From: Candidatus Butyricimonas faecavium
GTDB taxonomy: Bacteria; Bacteroidota; Bacteroidia; Bacteroidales; Marinifilaceae
NCBI GenBank assembly: GCA_944321125.1
Contig: CALUKD010000006.1
Location: 62,001 to 126,000, forward strand
Length of the DNA: 64,000 nt
Direction of reading: 5' to 3'
The notes beneath the pieces are model-generated. The model saw only the letters and a list, made by a program, of their open reading frames with translations. It was not told the DNA's origin and did not search any database. Of this stretch, positions 18,016 to 28,389 are shown one piece after another. A program made the translations under genes and the position numbers. Positions within the stretch are counted from its first letter, which is position 1; each line of letters starts with the position of its first letter.

Positions 18016-19137
18016 ATGGGAATATACGTGCATGTACCTTTTTGTCGGAGTAAATGTTTTTATTGCGGATTTTATTCTGTCGCTTCATTGAAGTTGAAGG
18101 AAGCGTATCTGGATGCTATCGAGCGGGAGATCGTTTTGAGAATCGGGTATTTGCCACGAAGAGAAAGTGATACTCTGTATTTTGGAGGGGGTACGCCTTC
18201 TTATTTGGATCGGGATGATTTGGGAAGAATTATACGGAAATTGGAGGAAAATTATTCGTTTACTGCCAACGCTGAACGGACAATCGAATTAAATCCTGAA
18301 GATTTAATTCCGGAAAAATTACAGGGAATAAAGGAATTAGGTTTTAATCGATTGAGTGTAGGGGTACAGTCTTTTTCGGATGAACAACTGAAACGTATCA
18401 ACAGGACACACTCGTCCCGTCAGGCAAGGGAGGGGATAGAGCTTGCTGCTAACATGGGATTTGATAACATCAGTATGGACTTGATTATTGGTTTGCCGGG
18501 CCAAACGGAGGATGAGTTGCTTGTTGACGTGATACAGGCAAGTCATTTACCAATAGTTCATTTATCCGTATACATGTTAAGTATTGATTCAAATACAGTA
18601 TTTGAACATATGGTAAAACAAGGTAAGTTTCAGTTGGAGGACGAGGAAGTAATGGCAGTTCGTTATCAACGAGTGTGTGAACGACTAAAAAAATTAGGTT
18701 TTGAGCATTATGAAATTTCTAATTTTGCCCGGAATGGAAAATATTCCAAGCATAATACATCTTATTGGCAACAAAAACCTTATATCGGCTTCGGGCCTTC
18801 GGCACATTCTTACGATTTATATTCCAGGCAATGGAATACTGCGAATCTGAAGGTTTATATGGAAAGTTTAAATCATGGAATATTACCTTTTGAAAAAGAG
18901 GAATTAAAGTCTGTTGATTTGTATAATGAGTATGTGATGACTAATTTGCGGACGATGTGGGGGATGGAGAAGCAAAAGTTGGAGGAAAATTACGCCGAGT
19001 TTTGGGAACAGGTGCAGGTGCAAGTTCGAAAATACGAGAATTCTGGGGATCTGATAGAAGAAAGAGGAAGATGGAAAATTAGTGAGACTGGATGGGTAAT
19101 TTCAGATGCAATTTTGAGCGATTTATTCGTGGTCTAG
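18016..19137 (+). CDS. hemW: HemW-like radical SAM protein (coproporphyrinogen III oxidase-like)
   Basis: 373 residues from the ATG at 18016; two codons upstream in frame would need a TTG start. The radical SAM cysteines are C10-x3-C14-x2-C17 (VPFCRSKCFYC), followed by FGGGTPSYL, the SAM-binding IELNPEDL and VGVQSFSDEQLKRINR segments, and a C-terminal HemW domain (YWQQKPYIGFGPSAHSYD). HemW is a heme chaperone related to HemN but without coproporphyrinogen oxidase activity in tested members. A heme role would be consistent with the hmu operon elsewhere in the window, though they are not linked. Confidence 0.9.
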   Translation: MGIYVHVPFCRSKCFYCGFYSVASLKLKEAYLDAIEREIVLRIGYLPRRESDTLYFGGGTPSYLDRDDLGRIIRKLEENYSFTANAERTIELNPEDLIPEKLQGIKELGFNRLSVGVQSFSDEQLKRINRTHSSRQAREGIELAANMGFDNISMDLIIGLPGQTEDELLVDVIQASHLPIVHLSVYMLSIDSNTVFEHMVKQGKFQLEDEEVMAVRYQRVCERLKKLGFEHYEISNFARNGKYSKHNTSYWQQKPYIGFGPSAHSYDLYSRQWNTANLKVYMESLNHGILPFEKEELKSVDLYNEYVMTNLRTMWGMEKQKLEENYAEFWEQVQVQVRKYENSGDLIEERGRWKISETGWVISDAILSDLFVV

Positions 19138-19157
19138 TTTTTTACATGAAAAAATAC

Positions 19158-19165
19158 TATTTTTG
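19158..19165 (+). promoter_or_regulatory. Possible -7 box of asnS
   Basis: TATTTTTG fits TAnnTTTG about 34 bases before the asnS start. A T-rich stretch lies upstream but no clear -33 TTTG at 19-20 bases. Confidence 0.45.
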
Positions 19166-19198
19166 CAGTTGTAAGTTTAATATTTAAATGTTTTTCAG

Positions 19199-20644
19199 AT
19201 GAAAACGAGTAGGATGTCAGTCAAAGAACTGTTGCAGTCAGGAGATTGCGGTAAAGAGGTTGAGGTTAAAGGTTGGGTGAGAACCAAACGCGGTAATAAA
19301 CAGGTGAATTTTATCGCGTTGAATGACGGCTCTACGATTAATAATATACAGGTGGTGGTTGATATGGAGAAGGTGGCTGAGGATGTGATGAAGAAAGTGA
19401 CGACCGGTGCGGCTGTTTACGTGAAAGGATTGCTCGTGGAAAGTACGGGAAGTGGACAGGCTCGTGAGATTCAAGCGAAGGAAGTGATCGTGATGGGAGA
19501 GGCTGATCCGGAGAAATATCCGATACAACCGAAAAAACATAGTCTGGAGTTTTTGCGTGAAGTAGCTCATTTGAGATTCCGTACGAATATTTTTGGAGCT
19601 GTTTTCCGTATTCGTCACGCGATGGCTTTTGCTATTCATCAATATTTTAATGATCATGGTTTTTACTATTTGCATACTCCGCTGATCACAGCTTCAGATT
19701 GCGAGGGGGCGGGCGAGATGTTCCGGGTGACGACACTTGACGCGAAAAACCCACCTCTGTTGGAAGATGGAAGTGTTGATTTTAGGCAGGACTTTTTCGG
19801 TAAATCAACCAACTTGACGGTGAGTGGGCAGTTGGAAGGTGAATTGGGGGCCATGTCGTTAGGTAAGATTTACACCTTTGGACCTACTTTCCGGGCAGAG
19901 AATTCAAATACCACGCGCCACTTGTCGGAGTTCTGGATGATCGAGCCGGAAGTTGCTTTCAATGATTTGGAAGACAACATGGATTTGGCAGAGGACTTTT
20001 TGAAATATTTGATCCGTTATGCTTTAGAACATTGCATGGATGATTTATTGTTTTTGAGTAAGCGTTTGCAGGAAGAGGAAAAGGATAAGAAGGCTGAGGA
20101 GCGTTCCATGGAGTTGATTGAAAAGTTGCAGTTCGTGTTGAATCATGATTTTGAACGGATTACTTACACGGAGGCAATCGAGATATTGAAGAACAGTAAG
20201 CAAAATAAAAACGGTAAGTTCCAGTATCCGGTAACAGGTTGGGGAGTGGATTTGCAGAGTGAACATGAGCGTTATCTGGTGGAAAAACATTTCAAGAAGC
20301 CGGTGATATTGACGGGATACCCGAAAGAGATCAAGGCTTTCTATATGAAACAAAATCCGGACGGAAAGACAGTTGCCGCGATGGATGTGCTTTTCCCACA
20401 AATCGGAGAGATTATCGGGGGATCACAACGAGAGGAGGATTATAACAAGTTAGTGACCCGTATGCAAGAAGTTGGAATTCCGGTTTCATCCATGTCTTGG
20501 TATTTGGATACCAGACGGTTCGGCTCTGCGGAACATAGTGGGTTTGGACTTGGGTTTGAACGTTTGTTGTTGTTTGTGACCGGAATGGGGAATATACGTG
20601 ATGTGATCCCGTTCCCGCGGACGCCGAAAAATGCTGAGTTTTAG
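19199..20644 (+). CDS. asnS: Asparaginyl-tRNA synthetase
   Basis: 481 residues. The N-terminal OB-fold anticodon-binding domain (about 15-110, [21 protein letters not shown]) leads to the class II catalytic core, with motif 2 in [21 protein letters not shown] and motif 3 [16 protein letters not shown] near the C-terminus. The presence of FWMIEPE and overall length favour Asn over Asp specificity. It precedes rpoN by 24 bases on the same strand and may be cotranscribed with it. Confidence 0.97.
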   Translation: MKTSRMSVKELLQSGDCGKEVEVKGWVRTKRGNKQVNFIALNDGSTINNIQVVVDMEKVAEDVMKKVTTGAAVYVKGLLVESTGSGQAREIQAKEVIVMGEADPEKYPIQPKKHSLEFLREVAHLRFRTNIFGAVFRIRHAMAFAIHQYFNDHGFYYLHTPLITASDCEGAGEMFRVTTLDAKNPPLLEDGSVDFRQDFFGKSTNLTVSGQLEGELGAMSLGKIYTFGPTFRAENSNTTRHLSEFWMIEPEVAFNDLEDNMDLAEDFLKYLIRYALEHCMDDLLFLSKRLQEEEKDKKAEERSMELIEKLQFVLNHDFERITYTEAIEILKNSKQNKNGKFQYPVTGWGVDLQSEHERYLVEKHFKKPVILTGYPKEIKAFYMKQNPDGKTVAAMDVLFPQIGEIIGGSQREEDYNKLVTRMQEVGIPVSSMSWYLDTRRFGSAEHSGFGLGFERLLLFVTGMGNIRDVIPFPRTPKNAEF

Positions 20645-20668
20645 GAATAAATTGAAATAGAAGGAAGG

Positions 20669-22159
20669 ATGCTCAAGCAAAATTTACAACAGAAATTAGG
20701 ATTAAAGATAAATCCGTTGCAGATTCAGCTGATAAAGCTGCTTGAGCTTCCTACCTATCAGCTTGAACAGAGGATTAAGGAGGAATTGGAGTCAAATCCG
20801 CTTTTAGAAGAGGGAGAGGAAAAACCGGAGCCGGAAGTTGATATCAAGGAGGACGGAGATGAGGTGGATTATGATGACAATCTACAGGAAGAAGATAATT
20901 ACGAGTCTTCGGAGGATGAATTTTCTTTAGATGATTATATCAGTGATGAGGATGATATCCCGGATTATAAATTGACGGCTTCGAATGCCTCGAAGGATGA
21001 TGATGCTCGGGAATTCGTGCTTTCCGGGGGCATTTCCTTTCGGGAGAATCTGGTGGAACAGTTGGGGACGCAGCACTTAGGTGAAATGGATCGTAAGATT
21101 TGCGAGTACATCATTGGTAATATAGATGACGATGGTTATTTACGCCGGGATGTGGAGAATATTGTCGATGATCTCGCTTTTGGAGCGGGGATTGAGGTGG
21201 ATGATGCGAAGATTGAATCATTGTTGCGTGTTGTACAGCGATTTGATCCGGCAGGAGTGGGAGCAAGAGATTTGAGGGAGTGTCTTTTGTTGCAGGTGAA
21301 ACGACGTTTGGCAGAGACTTCTACGCCGGCTTTAATAAATGCCCGAATTATATTAGAGAGTTATTTTGAGGAGTTTTCGAAAAAGCATTACGAGAAGATT
21401 TCCAAGCGGATGAGGATTTCAGAGGAGGAGTTGAAGGAAGCAGTGGATGAGATATTGAAATTGAATCCTAAGCCGGGAGGACAGATTTCCGATTCTTCTG
21501 TTTTGGGAGCCGAGAAGATTATTCCTGATTTTAATTTGGATATTGTGGACGGGGAGTTGCAGTTGAGCCTGAATACGGGGGATATTCCCGAGTTGAGGTT
21601 GAACAAATCATACGTCAACATGTTGGAGGATTATCAGAAAAATTCGAATTCTCGAGAGAAAAAGGATGTGGTGTCTTTCGTGAAATATAAATTGAGTTCT
21701 GCCCGTTCGTTTATTGATGCCGTGCAACAGCGGAATAATACCCTGATGTTGACAATGACGGCTATTGTGCAATTTCAGAAACCATTTTTCCAGACGGGGG
21801 ACGAGAGTAAATTAAAACCGATGATTCTTCGGGATATTGCTGATATTACGGGATTGGATGTTTCTACTATTTCAAGAGTTTCTAATTCTAAATATATACA
21901 GACTTGGTTCGGTATCTACTCTTTAAAACAATTTTTTTCGGGAAGTATGCCGACAAGTAGTGGAGAGGAAGTTAGTACTGGCGAGTTGAAGAATGTATTG
22001 AAGGAAATCGTGGACGGCGAGGATAAGCGCAAGCCTTACACGGATGATGAGTTAGTGGAATTAATGAATAAGAAAGGTTATCAGATTGCTCGCCGGACGA
22101 TTGCAAAATATCGTCAGTTGTTGGATATTCCGGTAGCCCGGCTTCGTAGGGAAGTTTAA
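20669..22159 (+). CDS. rpoN: RNA polymerase sigma-54 factor
   Basis: 496 residues. Region I, the Gln/Leu-rich activator contact, is at the N-terminus (LKQNLQQKLGLKINPLQIQLIKLLELP), region II is very acidic (about 45-115), and the C-terminal region III holds the core-binding and helix-turn-helix parts and a perfect RpoN box (ARRTIAKYRQ, about residues 475-485). The start is supported by AGAAGGAAGG directly before ATG. Sigma-54 needs an enhancer-binding ATPase, none of which is encoded in this window. Confidence 0.97.
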   Translation: MLKQNLQQKLGLKINPLQIQLIKLLELPTYQLEQRIKEELESNPLLEEGEEKPEPEVDIKEDGDEVDYDDNLQEEDNYESSEDEFSLDDYISDEDDIPDYKLTASNASKDDDAREFVLSGGISFRENLVEQLGTQHLGEMDRKICEYIIGNIDDDGYLRRDVENIVDDLAFGAGIEVDDAKIESLLRVVQRFDPAGVGARDLRECLLLQVKRRLAETSTPALINARIILESYFEEFSKKHYEKISKRMRISEEELKEAVDEILKLNPKPGGQISDSSVLGAEKIIPDFNLDIVDGELQLSLNTGDIPELRLNKSYVNMLEDYQKNSNSREKKDVVSFVKYKLSSARSFIDAVQQRNNTLMLTMTAIVQFQKPFFQTGDESKLKPMILRDIADITGLDVSTISRVSNSKYIQTWFGIYSLKQFFSGSMPTSSGEEVSTGELKNVLKEIVDGEDKRKPYTDDELVELMNKKGYQIARRTIAKYRQLLDIPVARLRREV

Positions 22160-22176
22160 AGCCATAATTTTAAAAT

Positions 22177-22776
22177 ATGAAAGTACTTGCTTTTGGTGTA
22201 TCCATGCTGTTTCATCCTTTGTTATTGCCTTTGTATGTGTTGTTTATCACATTTAATACAGGAACCGTTTTTGCTTATGTCCCGGTATACACGCAGAATA
22301 TGTCTTATTTATTGACCCTGTTTGGTGTCACGTTGATTCCCCTGTTTTGCTTGCCTTTGTTGAAATGGTTAGGGTTGATTGAGGGTTACCGTCTGGCACA
22401 GAAACAGGATCGGGTATTTCCGGTGTTGGTGACGATCGTGGGGGCTTTTATCGTGTTTTATTTCTCCCGTAATTTACCGTATTCTAATATCGTGAGGCAG
22501 CTTTACCTGATTATGGTAATCATGCTTTCCGGCTTTATGATCGTGACAATCCGTTGGAAAATCAGTATGCACATGACGGCTATCGGGGCATTGTGTGGTT
22601 TTGTTTTCATGCTCGGGATGAAATACTTGGGGGATGTGATTAACCTGTTGCCTTTGCTGATTCTAGCTTCTGGTTTCGTGGCTTCAGCTCGTTTGTATTT
22701 AAAACAACATACTCCTGCCCAAGTGTATGTCGGGTATATTTACGGTGCCGCTGCTGTGGTGGCTATTATGTATTAA
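22177..22776 (+). CDS. PAP2-like integral membrane protein with degenerate phosphatase motifs
   Basis: 199 residues with about six hydrophobic segments. Traces of the PAP2 phosphatase motifs are visible: KQDRVFP, SMH in place of PSGH (about residue 130), and ASARLYLKQHTPAQ in place of SRx5Hx3D. The His positions remain but the final Asp is Gln. It may be a lipid-phosphatase relative or a lipid-binding descendant. It starts 17 bases after rpoN; its stop overlaps the stop of the convergent SPOR gene by four bases. Confidence 0.65.
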   Translation: MKVLAFGVSMLFHPLLLPLYVLFITFNTGTVFAYVPVYTQNMSYLLTLFGVTLIPLFCLPLLKWLGLIEGYRLAQKQDRVFPVLVTIVGAFIVFYFSRNLPYSNIVRQLYLIMVIMLSGFMIVTIRWKISMHMTAIGALCGFVFMLGMKYLGDVINLLPLLILASGFVASARLYLKQHTPAQVYVGYIYGAAAVVAIMY

Positions 22777-23273
22777 TAAAGCATGATCCAAATATCGCTT
22801 TGTCCCAATCGGGTTGCGAGTAGATCTCTTTGTTTCGTGGCTTCCTGTTTGTCCGTGTAATTTGCGATACTGACACGATAGCGTTGATCTTTGGTAATGA
22901 TCTGTGCCTCTGGGAAACCTTGGGCTTTTAGTTTTGCCACGTCTTTTCTAGCTAGATTTTCACGGGGGTGGCTGGCCACGATAATATGATAACTTCTTGT
23001 ATTCGTTTTTTTGATGTTTTGTTCTGTTCCTTTAAGTTTTCCTGTTTGCTGTTGGGAAGAAGAGCTCTTCACGTTTGATACAATCGTTGTGTTATTGGTA
23101 TCTAGCGAGGGATTTTGCCTGATGGTGTCGAGGGAAACATTATTTCCCGGAAGAGAGGCCGGAAGGCTTCTTTTTACGTTGGCGGTGGTCAGATGCTTGG
23201 AATTCATTTTATCCCGTTGACAGCCGATGAATGGTAACATCAGGACGAATGATAGGAACAATACGAGTTTCAT
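22773..23273 (-). CDS. SPOR-domain lipoprotein
   Basis: 166 residues: lipobox FIGC (Cys18), a low-complexity Ser/Asn/Thr linker (about 20-90), and a SPOR domain (about 92-166, SYHIIVASHPRENLARKDVAKL, RYRVSIANYTDKQEA). SPOR domains bind denuded peptidoglycan glycans at division sites. It lies 12 bases after another SPOR lipoprotein gene, forming a tandem pair. Confidence 0.88.
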   Translation of the reverse strand: MKLVLFLSFVLMLPFIGCQRDKMNSKHLTTANVKRSLPASLPGNNVSLDTIRQNPSLDTNNTTIVSNVKSSSSQQQTGKLKGTEQNIKKTNTRSYHIIVASHPRENLARKDVAKLKAQGFPEAQIITKDQRYRVSIANYTDKQEATKQRDLLATRLGQSDIWIMLY

Positions 23274-23284
23274 GTTACTTGTGT

Positions 23285-23710
23285 TTATTTTATTTGATAG
23301 ATCCAGGTCTCTTCTTTACCGGGGATTTTATGAATTTTTCTTACGGCGGTAATAGCCTCTTTTTCGGTTTTGTATCCTTCGTAAGCGACGAGATAAAGAT
23401 CTCTGTAATAAGGCATGATGATGGCGTTTGTATAACCTTCTTTGTGTAGTTTGTCGTACATACGGTCAGCATTGTCTTTGATGCGGAAACAGCCACCGAC
23501 AAGGAGATATTCCGGAGCTTCTTTTACCGTGGTATTTTCCGTTACTGTTTCTGTTTCCGTTACTTGGGTGGTGTCTTTTATGAGGACAGCCTTGGTTTCT
23601 ACTTTGACCGCTTCTTTTTGCGTATTTGTGTTTCTTACTTTCTTTTTATCTTGACATCCGGAGATTGCAATCCCTAGGATGGTAAGTGTAAATAGTAAAA
23701 TCGTTTTCAT
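23285..23710 (-). CDS. SPOR-domain lipoprotein (first of a tandem pair)
   Basis: 141 residues from MKTILLF; a Met three codons upstream is possible. Lipobox ISGC (Cys19), a Lys/Val/Thr-rich linker with the run VTETETVTENTTV, then a SPOR domain (YLLVGGCFRIKDNADRMYDKL, YLVAYEGYKTEKEAITAV). Probably an envelope protein that recognises septal peptidoglycan, cotranscribed with the gene downstream. Confidence 0.88.
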   Translation of the reverse strand: MKTILLFTLTILGIAISGCQDKKKVRNTNTQKEAVKVETKAVLIKDTTQVTETETVTENTTVKEAPEYLLVGGCFRIKDNADRMYDKLHKEGYTNAIIMPYYRDLYLVAYEGYKTEKEAITAVRKIHKIPGKEETWIYQIK

Positions 23711-23755
23711 GTTTGACAACGTTTTGGTTAATCATGCCAAGATACAAACAAATTT

Positions 23756-23786
23756 ATTGTTAGTAAAGTATTTTCTCCTATTTTTG
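23756..23786 (+). promoter_or_regulatory. Promoter of the cyclophilin gene
   Basis: ATTG (23756-23759), a 19-base spacer and TATTTTTG (23779-23786) fit the Bacteroidetes consensus; the start codon is about 40 bases downstream. Confidence 0.65.
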
Positions 23787-23825
23787 TGGTGAAAGTGTTG
23801 AATTGTAACTAGGAAAAGAGTTATT

Positions 23826-24623
23826 ATGAATAAATTTATCGGAGTATTGTTGATTTTGGTTCTTGCCGCTTCGTGTAAGAAGGAAATGGAACCTATCGTG
23901 AAAATTATCACGGAGTATGGGGATATAAAGATTCGTTTGTATGATAAAACGCCTAAGCATCGGGATAATTTTTTAAAATTGGTAGATGAGAAATTTTATG
24001 ACGGATTGTTGTTTCACCGGGTGATTGAAAATTTTATGATACAGGGAGGAGACCCGACGTCGAGAAATGCAGGGCCGGATGTATTGTTAGGTGAGGGGGA
24101 TGTGGATTATCGGATCGATGCGGAGTTCGTTCCGGAGTATTTCCATAAGAAAGGGGCGCTTGCTGCCGCACGGGAAGGAGATGATACTAATCCAGAGCGT
24201 AAATCTAGCGGGGCGCAATTCTATATCGTTCAAGGAAACGTGTATTCTCCGGAACAGTTGGAAGCTACCGTAAAGAGCATCAATGAAAGACGTAAGATGG
24301 CGTTGTATGGGCGATTGAAGAATCAATACAAGGATGAATTTGCTCGCTTGCAGGAGGCAAATAATTTGAAGGCTTTAGATAAGTTATCAGAAAAATTGAC
24401 CCGAGAATGTGATAGTTTGTTCGTGAATGAAAAATTTGTACTGACGGAGGCGCAAAAACAAGCTTACACTACGGTTGGTGGAACCCCTCATTTGGACGGG
24501 CAGTACACGGTGTATGGGGAAGTGATTGAAGGGTTGGATGTATTGGATAAGATTGCTGCAGTTAAAACAAATTCTTTCGATAGACCGGTGAAAGATGTTG
24601 TGATTGAAAAGATTAGAAGATGA
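23826..24623 (+). CDS. Cyclophilin-type peptidyl-prolyl cis-trans isomerase lipoprotein
   Basis: 265 residues with lipobox AASC (Cys17), so an envelope protein. The cyclophilin fold is clear: LYDKTPKHRDNFLKLV, FHRVIENFMIQGGDP, GALAAAREGDDTNPERKSSGAQFYIVQG, then VYGEVIEGLDVLDKI. A helical insertion of about 75 residues (145-215) interrupts the domain before the VGGTPHLDGQYTVYG block. The catalytic Arg in FHRV and the Gln in MIQGGD are present. Likely assists folding of exported proteins. Confidence 0.93.
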   Translation: MNKFIGVLLILVLAASCKKEMEPIVKIITEYGDIKIRLYDKTPKHRDNFLKLVDEKFYDGLLFHRVIENFMIQGGDPTSRNAGPDVLLGEGDVDYRIDAEFVPEYFHKKGALAAAREGDDTNPERKSSGAQFYIVQGNVYSPEQLEATVKSINERRKMALYGRLKNQYKDEFARLQEANNLKALDKLSEKLTRECDSLFVNEKFVLTEAQKQAYTTVGGTPHLDGQYTVYGEVIEGLDVLDKIAAVKTNSFDRPVKDVVIEKIRR

Positions 24624-24634
24624 ATTGTTGTTTG

Positions 24635-24667
24635 ATAACGGGAATTCATAAATTAAATTCCCGTTAT
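24635..24667 (+). terminator. Bidirectional terminator between cyclophilin gene and mutS
   Basis: A perfect 12-bp stem (24635-24646 with 24656-24667) is followed by seven T on the plus strand. The right arm is also the last four sense codons of mutS, whose stop lies in the loop. Confidence 0.8.
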
Positions 24668-27265
24668 TTTTTTTATCTCGTTTAATTTATTCAATGCTTC
24701 AAGAGGGGTTAGACTATTGATATCCAGCCCGGCTATTTCATCCCGAATCTGTAATAACACGGGATCTTCCAATTGGAAGAAACTAAGTTGAATGCCTTCC
24801 CTTTCGTTTCCTATTTTTGCCACGTTCTTTTGTATTGCTCCACTTGAATTACGGTCGTTTTCAAGTTGCTTTAATATCTCGGACGAACGTTTGATGACGG
24901 ATTGCGGCAGGCCTGCCATTTTACCTACTTGTATACCGAATGAGTGATTGGAACCACCTTTTACCAGTTTTCGAAGGAATACTACCTTGTTGTTCACTTC
25001 TTTTACCGAGACGTTGAAATTCTTAATTTTCGGGTAAGAGTGTTCCATTTCGTTCAGTTCGTGGTAATGGGTGGCAAAAAGGGTCTTTGCTCTGTTTTTC
25101 GGGTTTTCGTGTAAAAACTCGACGATAGCCCAAGCGATGGAAATACCGTCATACGTGGAGGTTCCCCGTCCGAGTTCATCGAATAATACAAGACTTCGAT
25201 CGGAAATGTTATTCAGGATGTTAGCAGCCTCGTTCATCTCTACCATGAAGGTGGATTCCCCTAGAGAAATGTTGTCGGATGCCCCGACACGAGTGAAAAC
25301 CTTGTCAACATACCCGATCTTTGCTGATACGGCAGGAACAAAACATCCGGCCTGTGCCATGATCACGATAAGTGCAGTCTGGCGTAAAAGTGCTGATTTA
25401 CCGGCCATGTTGGGACCTGTGATGATAATGATTTGTTGTTTGTCGTTATCGAGGTAGAGGTCATTGTCGATATAGTTTTCTCCCGGGGGCAATTGGCGTT
25501 CAATCACCGGGTGGCGTCCTCCTTTTATGTCGATCACGAAAGATTCGTTGATTTCCGGTCGATGATAATCATTGGCGATCGATATGTTGGAGAACGAGAT
25601 GAGGGCATCGATGTGTGAGATGACGCGGGCGTCCAACTGTATCGGTTTGATATAGGAAGCTGCGGTTGCCAACAGGGTGTTGTATATATCACTTTCTAAT
25701 TCTTGAATCCGGTCTTCAGCTCCGAGAATCTTTTCTTCGTATTCTTTTAGCTCGGGGGTGATGTAACGTTCGGCGTTAACGAGGGTTTGTTTACGAATCC
25801 ACGTGTCGGGAACTTTGTTCACATGAGTTTTGGTTACTTCAATATAGTAGCCGAAAACATTATTGAAGCTAATCTTTAACGTGGGGATTCCTGTATTCTC
25901 TATTTCACGTTGTTGCATCTTTAGTAAAAGTTCTTTTCCGTGAGAAGAGATTTCTCGTAATTCATCCAGTTCGGCGTTGACTCCGGAAGCGATGACATTT
26001 CCTTTGTTGAGCATTGAGGGGGCATCCTCCCTAATCTCATGGTCTATTCTTTGGCTTAATGTTTCGCAATTATCCAGTTGCTGCATCCATTTAGCAAGGA
26101 CCTCGTTCCCGGTAGATAAACATTGTTCTTTTAACGGCTTGATGGCTTGTAGTGCAATTTTTAGTTGAACCATTTCTCTTGGAGAGATACGACCGACAGC
26201 GATTTTGGAGGCAAGGCGTTCTAGATCTCCGATAGTATGAAGAATTTGCTCCAGTTCCAAACGTTCCGTTTCGTGATGCACGAAACATTCCACAATGTCC
26301 AAGCGTTCATTTATATCTGTCGGTTTCTTCAGGGGCATACACAGCCAGCGACGCAAAGTACGAGCACCCATCGGAGTGATGGTGCGATCGATGATATCTG
26401 CCAAGGAGCGTCCTCCTTCGTGAAGGGTATCTAAAATTTCAAGATTACGCAGCGTGAAGCGATCCAGTAAAACACAGGTTGACTCGTCGATACGGGAGAT
26501 CGAAGTGATGTGTCCTACAAGTTCGTGTTTTGTCATATCGAGGTAGTATAAAATAGCACCAGCAGCAGAGATACCGCAGTCCATTTTATCAATACCGAAT
26601 CCTTTTAAGGACGATACTTCAAAATGCTTTTTGAGACGATCTGCAGCGGATTCAGTTTCAAAGAACCATTCTTCGACCGGATAAGTGTAATATTTTGTCC
26701 CGAAGAGTTCGTTGAACCGGGCTTCCGAGCCTTTAGGGTAAAGGACCTCCTTGGGCTGGAAGCTGTTTAATATTTTATCTATCGTGGCGGGAATTCCTTC
26801 TGTGGTTAGGAATTCTCCCGTGGAAAGGTCCAACAAGGATAATCCGGCTTTGGTTTTCGTGAAATACACGGCAGCCAAAAAGACGTTGTTTTTGTTGTCG
26901 ATGGTATTTTCATTGTAGGAAGCACCGGGAGTAACGAGTTCAATGACTCCTCTTTTTACCAGTTTTTTGGTCTTTTTCGGGTCTTCCAGTTGTTCACAGA
27001 TAGCTACCCGTTGTCCTGCACGTACCAATTTGGGCAGATACGTATCGATGGCATGATAGGGAAAACCGGCAAGTTCCACGTCTCCGGGAGAGCCGTGGGA
27101 ACGTTTGGTAAGCGTGATACCTAGTATTTTGGATGTTAGAATGGCGTCTTCACCAAAAGTTTCGTAAAAGTCACCCATTCGATACAATAAAATTGCGTCG
27201 GGGTATTTAGCTTTTGCCGAATAATATTGTTGCATAAGCGGTGTTTGTTCTTCTGACTTTGCCAT
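24653..27265 (-). CDS. mutS: DNA mismatch repair protein MutS
   Basis: 870 residues. The N-terminal mismatch-binding domain has [31 protein letters not shown] (the Phe-x-Glu that stacks on mispairs), followed by connector, core and clamp domains. The ATPase domain has Walker [14 protein letters not shown], the Q-loop/DNTSLGEST-like [14 protein letters not shown], Walker [17 protein letters not shown] and ATHYHEL. Length and architecture fit MutS1. Its partner MutL is not in the window. Confidence 0.98.
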   Translation of the reverse strand: MAKSEEQTPLMQQYYSAKAKYPDAILLYRMGDFYETFGEDAILTSKILGITLTKRSHGSPGDVELAGFPYHAIDTYLPKLVRAGQRVAICEQLEDPKKTKKLVKRGVIELVTPGASYNENTIDNKNNVFLAAVYFTKTKAGLSLLDLSTGEFLTTEGIPATIDKILNSFQPKEVLYPKGSEARFNELFGTKYYTYPVEEWFFETESAADRLKKHFEVSSLKGFGIDKMDCGISAAGAILYYLDMTKHELVGHITSISRIDESTCVLLDRFTLRNLEILDTLHEGGRSLADIIDRTITPMGARTLRRWLCMPLKKPTDINERLDIVECFVHHETERLELEQILHTIGDLERLASKIAVGRISPREMVQLKIALQAIKPLKEQCLSTGNEVLAKWMQQLDNCETLSQRIDHEIREDAPSMLNKGNVIASGVNAELDELREISSHGKELLLKMQQREIENTGIPTLKISFNNVFGYYIEVTKTHVNKVPDTWIRKQTLVNAERYITPELKEYEEKILGAEDRIQELESDIYNTLLATAASYIKPIQLDARVISHIDALISFSNISIANDYHRPEINESFVIDIKGGRHPVIERQLPPGENYIDNDLYLDNDKQQIIIITGPNMAGKSALLRQTALIVIMAQAGCFVPAVSAKIGYVDKVFTRVGASDNISLGESTFMVEMNEAANILNNISDRSLVLFDELGRGTSTYDGISIAWAIVEFLHENPKNRAKTLFATHYHELNEMEHSYPKIKNFNVSVKEVNNKVVFLRKLVKGGSNHSFGIQVGKMAGLPQSVIKRSSEILKQLENDRNSSGAIQKNVAKIGNEREGIQLSFFQLEDPVLLQIRDEIAGLDINSLTPLEALNKLNEIKKITGI

Positions 27266-27317
27266 TATATCGTGTTTATTGTTTGTTGTTAAATTCTAAT
27301 TACATGTTTTCGCTTCC

Positions 27318-27325
27318 CAAAAGTA
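27318..27325 (-). promoter_or_regulatory. Possible -7 box of mutS
   Basis: TACTTTTG on the minus strand fits TAnnTTTG, about 55 bases before the start codon. The -33 element is not convincing. Confidence 0.4.
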
Positions 27326-27369
27326 AATATTTTGATTGAGATTTGCTTTAAAACTTCGCAAACATTGTG

Positions 27370-27377
27370 TAATTTTG
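27370..27377 (+). promoter_or_regulatory. Possible -7 box of deoC
   Basis: TAATTTTG fits the consensus; the nearest upstream TTTG (27342-27345) is 24 bases away, longer than usual. It lies about 120 bases before deoC, in the 230-base mutS/deoC divergent spacer, where nothing else was recognised. Confidence 0.4.
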
Positions 27378-27496
27378 CCTAGGCTAAAAAGGAGAATGAC
27401 GAAATTTAAAGGATGTGGAAGAATAACCTGTCATGTATTTTTTTCGTATTAAATATAGAGACGGGTATGGGATAGCCGATTAATAAAATAACGTAT

Positions 27497-28372
27497 ATGG
27501 AAAATATATTGGATGCATTGGCAATTTATGGGTATTCAAATTTAGAGGATCGGATCGAATTTGAGCTGGATGGGGTGATCGAGAAAGAAATTGCTCCGGC
27601 TTATTGCAATGAAAATTTTGAATTGTGTGTGTCATGCATGGATTATACTTCGTTGAAGGTGACGGATACGGAGAAATCAATCGTGACTTTCGTTTCTGAA
27701 TTATTGAAGAAATTGAAGAAAAACGAATTGCCGGATGTGGCATCTGTATGTGTGTTTCCCCGGTTTACTTCTTTCGTAAAGGAAAGTCTGGTCGGAACTC
27801 CGATTAAAACGACGGTTGTGGGTGCTTGTTTCCCCGCTGCCCAGACATTTTTGGACGTGAAGGTGGCTGAATGTAAGGCGGCAATTGCGGCAGGAGCGGA
27901 TGAAGTGGACGTTGTGATTTCAGTGGGGGATATCTTGGAGCATAACTATGAAGAGGTATATAAAGAGTTAGTCGCTATTCGCGAGGCTTGTGCCGGGGTT
28001 ATCTTAAAAGTAATTTTGGAAACGGGTGAGTTGAAAACTATCGAGAATGTGTTCAATGCTTCATTGATCGGAGCTTACGCGGGGGCTGATTTTATTAAGA
28101 CGTCTACTGGAAAGGTTCCGGTGAATGCCACTCCAGAGACTGTTTATGTGATTTGTGAGGCTTTACGGCAATTCCATGCGCAGACTGGAAAGATGGTCGG
28201 GATTAAGGTAGCCGGAGGTATTACCAAGATACAGAATGCAATTCGTTATCTGACAATTGTGAAACATATTTTAGGTGAGCAATGGCTTACGCCTGCTTAT
28301 TTCAGGATCGGGACATCTCAATTACTGGAAGATGTTCTGAAAGAGATGAAAGCGATAAAGATTAATGGCTGA
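27497..28372 (+). CDS. deoC: Deoxyribose-phosphate aldolase
   Basis: 291 residues; splits deoxyribose 5-phosphate into acetaldehyde and glyceraldehyde 3-phosphate in deoxynucleoside catabolism. Class I aldolase signatures are present: VCVFPRF, GADEVDVVISVGDILE, ILKVILETGELKT and the Schiff-base lysine in FIKTSTGK, plus GIKVAGGI. It is somewhat longer than the usual 220-260 residues because of an N-terminal extension of about 40 residues. It stands alone. Confidence 0.95.
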   Translation: MENILDALAIYGYSNLEDRIEFELDGVIEKEIAPAYCNENFELCVSCMDYTSLKVTDTEKSIVTFVSELLKKLKKNELPDVASVCVFPRFTSFVKESLVGTPIKTTVVGACFPAAQTFLDVKVAECKAAIAAGADEVDVVISVGDILEHNYEEVYKELVAIREACAGVILKVILETGELKTIENVFNASLIGAYAGADFIKTSTGKVPVNATPETVYVICEALRQFHAQTGKMVGIKVAGGITKIQNAIRYLTIVKHILGEQWLTPAYFRIGTSQLLEDVLKEMKAIKING

Positions 28373-28389
28373 AAGTGAAGACTTTCAGC
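28368..28389. terminator. Hairpin between the convergent deoC and RDD genes
   Basis: GCTGAAAGT and ACTTTCAGC pair over 9 bp around a 4-base loop; the deoC stop codon lies in the left arm and the RDD stop abuts the right arm. The following T-run is weak. Confidence 0.55.
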
